A DNA stretch of 64,000 nucleotides from Atrina japonica (Eukaryota; Mollusca; Bivalvia; Pterioida; Pinnidae), in NCBI GenBank assembly GCA_030159075.1, contig BROG01000027.1, positions 1,747,501 to 1,811,500 on the forward strand, given 5' to 3'. Below the pieces are notes generated by a model, which saw only the letters and a program-made list of their open reading frames with translations, was not told where the DNA came from and made no database searches. Each line of letters begins with the position of its first letter. Position 1 is the stretch's first letter. Positions 58,193 through 64,000 of the stretch are shown one piece after another. Made by a program: the position numbers and the translations under genes.

Positions 58193-60925
58193 TTTATTAC
58201 AAATAAAAATGTTGATATTGTACACAATTCTACACAAACTGTAAATAACTCCTTGGCCACAGTAATCTAGTGAGTTGTGCTTTTGAAAGATAACAAATAT
58301 AAATACAAAAGTGTAACATCACAAAACATCAGCCACAAAGCAAAACTGTCAAATATATAACAATAGCTTCAATTGATGACACGCTGGCTAGAAACCATGG
58401 TGATGTTGATAAAATTTATCAATAGGATTACCTGGCAATTTATAACCTATAGTTTGAAAGTTCATTTTCAATTTTCACAAAATTTCAGTTCTGATTTCCA
58501 TACTCCCATATTTTTTTCATGGGTAAAATACCATAAAGTCTGACCTAGATACGAAGGGCACACGCCAGTTTAATGAAGATTTACTCCTCACCACGATACA
58601 GGGTATGCTAAGTGCGCATGTTTTAATTCTAGAGAAAATACAATACAAATAATGCTGTGAAAAGGATTTAAAATAAATTTCTTTATTGTTGCTATGGTTA
58701 TTTGTATGTTTGACAATCAATTTCTAATATTTAATTTGACAATTTGACATCCAGACACAAATCTCATTTATTCCTGGCCATGCGTACAATGGAGATCTGA
58801 AGAGCACATATTTTTTTCATCTTTAGAAAAGTCAATAGTATTTCAATTTCAAAATGAACTTATTCATCATCAGAATGGTTAATTGTATAATTACTAATCA
58901 AGTAGGTATGTTTTGGTTGACAAAAAGAACTCAGTTTTATATCATGACAAATTTCACACAGATAATGTATTTTCTTTTTAAAGAAAAAACAACTATTGCA
59001 AGATTACAAAATTTCATGAAATGAAAAAGGAGTAAATACTGAGATGACATGAATCTAAGATAGACAAAAAACTTAATTTGTTCACATCAATATCTACAAG
59101 CACTTGTACATACTAATTAAATCTGTAACTGCAGGTTTTCTTATTCACCAGTTGCAATTTCTGCACCCAATATAAAATTGAGCACTTTTGCAATAAAAAA
59201 CTGATTTACAACTGATTTCAAGCCAATTTCTAAAATCATTTGAATAAGATATCAAAAGATGATATGTTTTAACTCTTTGTTTATTTGTAAGAGTGACCAC
59301 CATTGTGTATGTCCTGAAAAGCTGTGTCAAACACTAACTATATCAGGGTGTAATTCATTGACATTGATGAACTCTATCATCAGAGAAACAAACTCGCTAA
59401 ATATAACACATACTATTTACATGTGATGACAAGTATACACTGGCTTACAGAAATATTGAGATACAGTGGACAGTGGTCAAGTTTATAGTGGTTTGTTGAT
59501 AAACCTACCTACACCCACAGGGAAAAAAGATATTTCAAATGACCTGAACAATTTATATCTATGTAAATTCTTCATATAGTTATTCTTGGAAGATACTGCC
59601 ATGACTGATCAGTGACTTACAGAAGTAACAGGTACAAAATCAGATTTCTGATTATATTCAATATTTCATGGAAACTCTTTACACGTGCAAACACACAGTA
59701 ATATACGAATGTCATTTAACTCATGTTAAACAGGAAATACTCTACATAGAAACACCAATAAACTAAAATCAAGAATATTTTTATTCCAATTTCAATATTT
59801 CTTACAATTTTAAAAATGCTAACCCATCAAAGTTCTTCAGTCTACCTGGTTTTTCACATTTATATTTGTTCAGGTATTTGTAATAAAATTGTTGATGAAC
59901 ATGTTTTGAAAAGGAATTAACTAACCTCAAGTTTAAAGTCTTGAATCAGACAAAGAAAAACCATTTACTTATAGGATTCCAAAACTACATATGAAGATAA
60001 TTATGTGCATAAAATCTCAGAATAACACAAAAACAAACAAAAAATAACATGTGACTGACCATGTCTTAATTGTCACTACAATTCACATCCTACCTACAAA
60101 ACTCTGCCCCCTTTCTGGGGTCATAAAATTCATATTTGTAACCATTATGCTAGAATCTTTCAACAAGTAATGACAAGAATCCGCCCCATAACTCATGAGA
60201 AGTTGGAAATGTCCAAATTGTTTTACACACTGGACACCCACAAACTGACCCGAAAATTTTGTCCAGAAAAGATTATTCATAAAATTTCTTTCTTTTCACT
60301 GCTTGATCAAACGTGTGACGTGTTAACATTCAGTACAAGCTGAAGCTACTGAAAGAGTGGTATTTCTTTTTAATAAGTTTGTCTTACACAATTGAAGTGT
60401 TACAAGTAGAATGACTAGTACCTCATAAGTGGGTTGATTTTACACTGATTCTAATTTCGACAATGCAGGCATGGGAGACATTTGCCAAATTTTGATAACA
60501 GAAATCATTTCACCCGTTTAAACTGCTATGGAGATCAATGTCAATATAGTGATCAGAAAGCTACAGCTATTTACAAATGATGTCGAAAGCACAACATGCT
60601 CAAACGTCCGAGCACAATAAAATTAGTACTTATTGAAATAAATAAATGTATCTTACTTCAATGTGATTTTAACAATGCTGAAGATTTACCTAGATATATC
60701 TAGCCACATAAGCAGCAGCAGCTGGCAGCAGCATTTCCTATACACAGATTATCCACAGAATAACACTACAGCAAGTTTACTGAGTAATAACAAAAGCAAA
60801 AACTCATTTTGCTGAGAACTATTAGTGATCACAAAGAATAGACCAATTTGTTTATAATCTTGAACAGTGTTAAAAAGGCATTGATATTGACAAGTCAACA
60901 ATTATCATTAATAACTATCTGAACA
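58193..60925 (-). other. Probable long 3'UTR of the HSPA4-like gene
   Basis: AT-rich sequence after the stop codon at 60926 with no recognisable gene and few repeats, unlike the neighbouring intergenic DNA. A minus-strand AATAAA at 58193-58198 could end it; nearer AATAAA signals (for example near 58682) are also possible. The extent is a guess. Confidence 0.4.
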
Positions 60926-63421
60926 TCAATCAACCTCCATGGCTTCTTCTTTTCGTTTACCTTCAGCTGACTCATCATTTTGTTGTGTTTTTCCATCCTG
61001 TGTTGTGGATTCTGTCTTCTCTTGCCCTTCCCCAGCTTTAGCTTTATCTTTATTTTCTGTATTTTCTTTCTTTTCCTCTTTTGGTGGTTCTACTTTTGGT
61101 TTTGGTTTGTTCATGATTGGATGACAGGTTGACTCTAAGGACTGTAAGAGAACCAGAATCATTTTGTTAAATGACAAATGCTCGACTTAATATTAATGTC
61201 CAACTTTTTTGGTAGAAATTTATTATCACCCTCTTTTCTTTCAGTGATTTTTCTTGCCTACGTTCAGAGGTGTCCTGCCTTCTAATTTGGGGAATTCCCA
61301 TGCAAAAGACATATAGTTGAACCTGTCTTCAAAGACACCTCCTTTTGCCATTTCAATGTGGTCTCACAAGCCAGGTGCTCTCTCAAAAGAGGTTTTATTT
61401 ACAGGATTATTTAACATAGTGGTTTTCAAAATGTGGTCTCAGAAGGTATTCTATGAGAGTGGTCTTGTAAGACATGTTCCACTGTATACATTTTCAGCAG
61501 AATAGGAAAAATACTGTAACTTGCTGTTCTCTATAATTATGGTGTTCATAAATCCATGAAATTAAGAGACAGCAAATAAGTTTTGAATCAATTTATATAC
61601 ATGTAAGTAATATATAACAAGCTACATTTGCAAGACGTTAGATTATTGTATGCTACACCTAATCTGTGAGTTCAACAAATTAAGACTTTGTGGTAGGATA
61701 AACAAAAAAACATGAAAATTACAACCTGTGGAATAAATCCCCACTACATTAGACATCAGTTTTAGAATGAATAACACTTTGTACAGGGAAACAACCTCTC
61801 AACAGCTGTAAATTTCACATGTAAACATTGATGTCATTGTTCTTGGAGAAAATAAAGATTGCATTGTTTGGGTCAAAGTTTTAACTAAGGTCAAAGCCTT
61901 TGAGACACTGACTGACCACAAACATTTCGCTATATTTGATCTCATCACCATATATTTTTTAAATTCAATGAAGAAAAATATCTATTCATTTTCTTGAAGC
62001 AAGGGTGTAATTGCTATATATCTAGAAAGCAAAGAAGATCTGTCAAATACAGCCCTTAAATCAAACAGTTGTACAATCTTATACTGAACAACTGTAAATA
62101 GCTTTCCAATCAAATGCTTCAATTATGATCCAATGTAAAAAAAATTCTACAATCAAGCACTCAATCTGTGAATCACTTGAAACATACTATGCTCCCAGAC
62201 GTAAGATTTAAGATTTAATGACAGAAGGTTTGGGGCCGCCATAAGGCCCCAATGTGCACCCCTTCCCCACCAGCTCACAATCAATGTTACTTTCAGAGAA
62301 TTATTTTGCTTCTCCAAAACTTGTAAAGCTTGAGTATTTTTGGCAATATCTGACTCTGTGAACATTAATTCATCGGTGCATGAATGCCATGAATGGGGAT
62401 GGTCAGTGACTGAGGAAGGGAGTGAATGTTCTATTATAAAATCTGTGAAAAGTACTTCAGCGTTTATCACACTTACACAATCTATTACTAGCTGCCGAAA
62501 TGTTTTTTTTACATGTTGTTTGACATTGGTTACTGTCCTAGCATTACCCCATTAGGCCTCCATGTGCATTGGAATATAATGCAAATTCATTACAATATGC
62601 ATAGATTTTTCCAATTTGTGACAAAGTTATTTCTGGAAAACTCTTAGGATCATCTTTGAATTTCTGATAATAATATTTCTTTGACACAATTTTCATCCAC
62701 ACCAAGACCACCAACATTGGCAACAAGAGACATTTGAAATACACAGGTGTGATGTTGTTTGCCACTATTTGCAATTTATCATGCGGGTGCCGAGGTTCCA
62801 TAAAATGATAATGCTAGAGCTGGAAATGGACAGAAATCCAGAAATATGTACCATTAATCTAGAATGCAGAATTTCTATAATCCTTCATAAATGCGAATAT
62901 TTTCCGCAAAAATCGGAAGAGTTGGCAGATATGTATGCCATCCATTAACATTAAAAGTCTGGCAAATATCAGAAATACAGTGGAATCTCATTTTGTCAAA
63001 TTCGGATGACTCAAAATTCCAGTTATGTCAAAATCAAACAGCCCACTTTTTTGTAGATCGGAAAAATGTTCATCAAAATTTCAGTTATCTCATTATTCTG
63101 GATATCTGGAAGTAATACTGGGGCATCATGAATTTTGAGATAACAAGATTCCAGTGTATGTTGTAAAATAGAACCATAGATCACTGCCTCCAGTAAGTCT
63201 GACCAAGATGGTTTATACTGGTTAATGTTACACAAATTTTGGACTTTAAAGGTTCTTACCTGTTTGGTTGATCTTATTTGCGACACAAGTACTGCTGGAT
63301 TATCAAATGGTTTAAGCTTGTTCTGAGCATTCAGTTGTTTGACATACCATTCGTCTTTCTCTTGTAGACATTTCTTCACTTTCTCCACATCTGCAGCTTC
63401 TAGGTGGTCATATTTCTCATC
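60926..63421 (-). CDS. HSPA4: Heat shock 70 kDa protein 4-like (Hsp110 family), last two coding exons
   Basis: Coding exons 63260-63421 (54 codons, phase 0 at both ends) and 60926-61141 (72 codons including TGA). The first encodes KYDHLEAADVEKVKKCLQEK and DEWYVKQLNAQNKLK, matching the C-terminal helical substrate-binding region of Hsp110/HSPA4 proteins. The second encodes CHPIMNKPKPKVEPPKEEKK and a Lys/Glu/Gln-rich disordered tail ending EAMEVD. The family acts as nucleotide exchange factor for cytosolic Hsp70. The rest, including the ATPase domain and promoter, lies beyond 64000. The intron 61142-63259 holds a GGAACCTGTCTT-type repeat at 61318-61486. Assignment to HSPA4 rather than HSPH1-like rests on these C-terminal residues only. 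Confidence 0.9.
61318..61486. mobile_element. Fold-back element, GGAACCTGTCTT family
   Basis: It starts TTGAACCTGTCTTCAAAGAC and ends TAAGACATGTTCCACTGTAT, diverged inverted ends with GGTCTCACAAG units inside. It lies in the last intron of the HSPA4-like gene. Confidence 0.55.
62991..63161. mobile_element. Fold-back element, ACAGTGGAATCTC ends
   Basis: It begins about ACAGTGGAATCTCATTTTGTC and ends about GATAACAAGATTCCAGTGTA, inverted with mismatches. The interior repeats TCAAAATTCCAGTTAT and TCAAAATTTCAGTTAT. It lies in the last intron of the HSPA4-like gene, about 100 bp downstream of the donor of exon 63260-63421. Confidence 0.5.
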
Positions 63422-64000
63422 CTGAAATCAAAATAAAACATAAAGTATCTTTACCACAATATTACAGTCATTCAGAAATTCTGTGACTTTGTAAATCATT
63501 TTCAATATCAATAAGAGTATTAAGACAGCTTTGAATTTGCCATTTCAACAGCTAGACAATGTTTATAACAACACAATAAAGATTGTGTCTCCAATTCTTA
63601 ATATTTACATACAGACTGTTATTTCCTTCATTGCAAGTATAAAGACCGGTTGTATTTATATTCAATGCTTGACACACACCTGTTCAGCTATTATGTTATG
63701 TGGATGACTCGGACATTTACCTGATAAAGACACTGAACATTAATCCCTTTGGGGATTCTGTCATGTTGCCCCCCCCCCAGGCAACACCAAAGAATCCCAA
63801 AAAGTATTAATTGAACTGGAAGAATGCTTTTGCCCCTCCATAGGTTTACCTATGTATTATTCATACCTCCCATCTTTAATGGTTGAAATTCCACTAGATC
63901 ATATCCTTTATCTTTATTGGATGAATTCCCACTAGAGTGTATCTCCTATTTTATTGGATGACATCCTACTAGAGTGTATCTCCTATTTCATTGGTTGACA
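63422..64000. other. HSPA4-like gene intron (to window end)
   Basis: It follows the acceptor TTTCAG before the exon ending at 63421. It contains direct repeats TATCTCCTATTT-C/T-ATTGG near 63940-63998. No further exon was recognised. Confidence 0.5.

Noticed and set aside
60939..61124. Plus-strand open frame opposite the chaperone tail
   Set aside because: Antisense shadow of the Lys/Glu-rich last exon of the HSPA4-like gene.

Overview
The window is animal nuclear DNA: AT-rich, intron-rich, with small exons bounded by GT-AG splice sites and a high load of fold-back elements, tRNA-derived SINE fragments and minisatellites. Protein content plus the style of the repeats suggest a lophotrochozoan, most likely a bivalve mollusc. 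That placement is inference; no species can be named from the sequence alone.

Three real genes are visible, all on the minus strand. (1) 9745-14516: a complete six-exon classical short-chain dehydrogenase/reductase (SDR) of 251 aa. (2) 17262-45465: a complete 20-exon gene whose exons join in phase throughout to give a 1038-aa NRPS-like enzyme with adenylation (A), peptidyl/acyl carrier (T) and thioester reductase (R) domains, i.e. a carboxylic acid reductase. (3) 60926-63421 and beyond the window: the last two coding exons of an HSPA4/Hsp110-type chaperone, followed by a probable long 3'UTR.

Layout: 1-9.7 kb is repeat-rich intergenic DNA with a decayed hAT-like transposon (4365-8662) carrying a broken transposase (5657-8210, + strand). 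9.7-14.5 kb is the SDR gene. 14.5-17.3 kb is intergenic. 17.3-45.5 kb is the A-T-R gene, with about a dozen minisatellite arrays in its introns. 45.5-58.2 kb is intergenic with SINEs, fold-backs and a 1.34-kb element with long inverted ends. 58.2-64 kb is the 3' part of the chaperone gene.

The A-T-R gene and the SDR gene lie head to tail 2.7 kb apart. An A-T-R enzyme activates an acid, loads it on the carrier and releases it as an aldehyde; an SDR of this type could reduce the aldehyde to an alcohol. This resembles, as two genes, the fused A-T-R-R layout known from fungal NRPS-like reductases. The A domain lacks the aspartate that normally binds an alpha-amino group, so the substrate may not be an ordinary alpha-amino acid.

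The most unusual signal is how the minisatellites relate to splicing. At least four arrays in the A-T-R gene begin on the 5' splice site of an exon and repeat exon tail plus donor, or donor plus intron start, into the intron. A fifth (25.75-28.0 kb, 43-bp unit) is made of about 40 copies of a candidate 30-nt phase-compatible microexon with its acceptor and donor.
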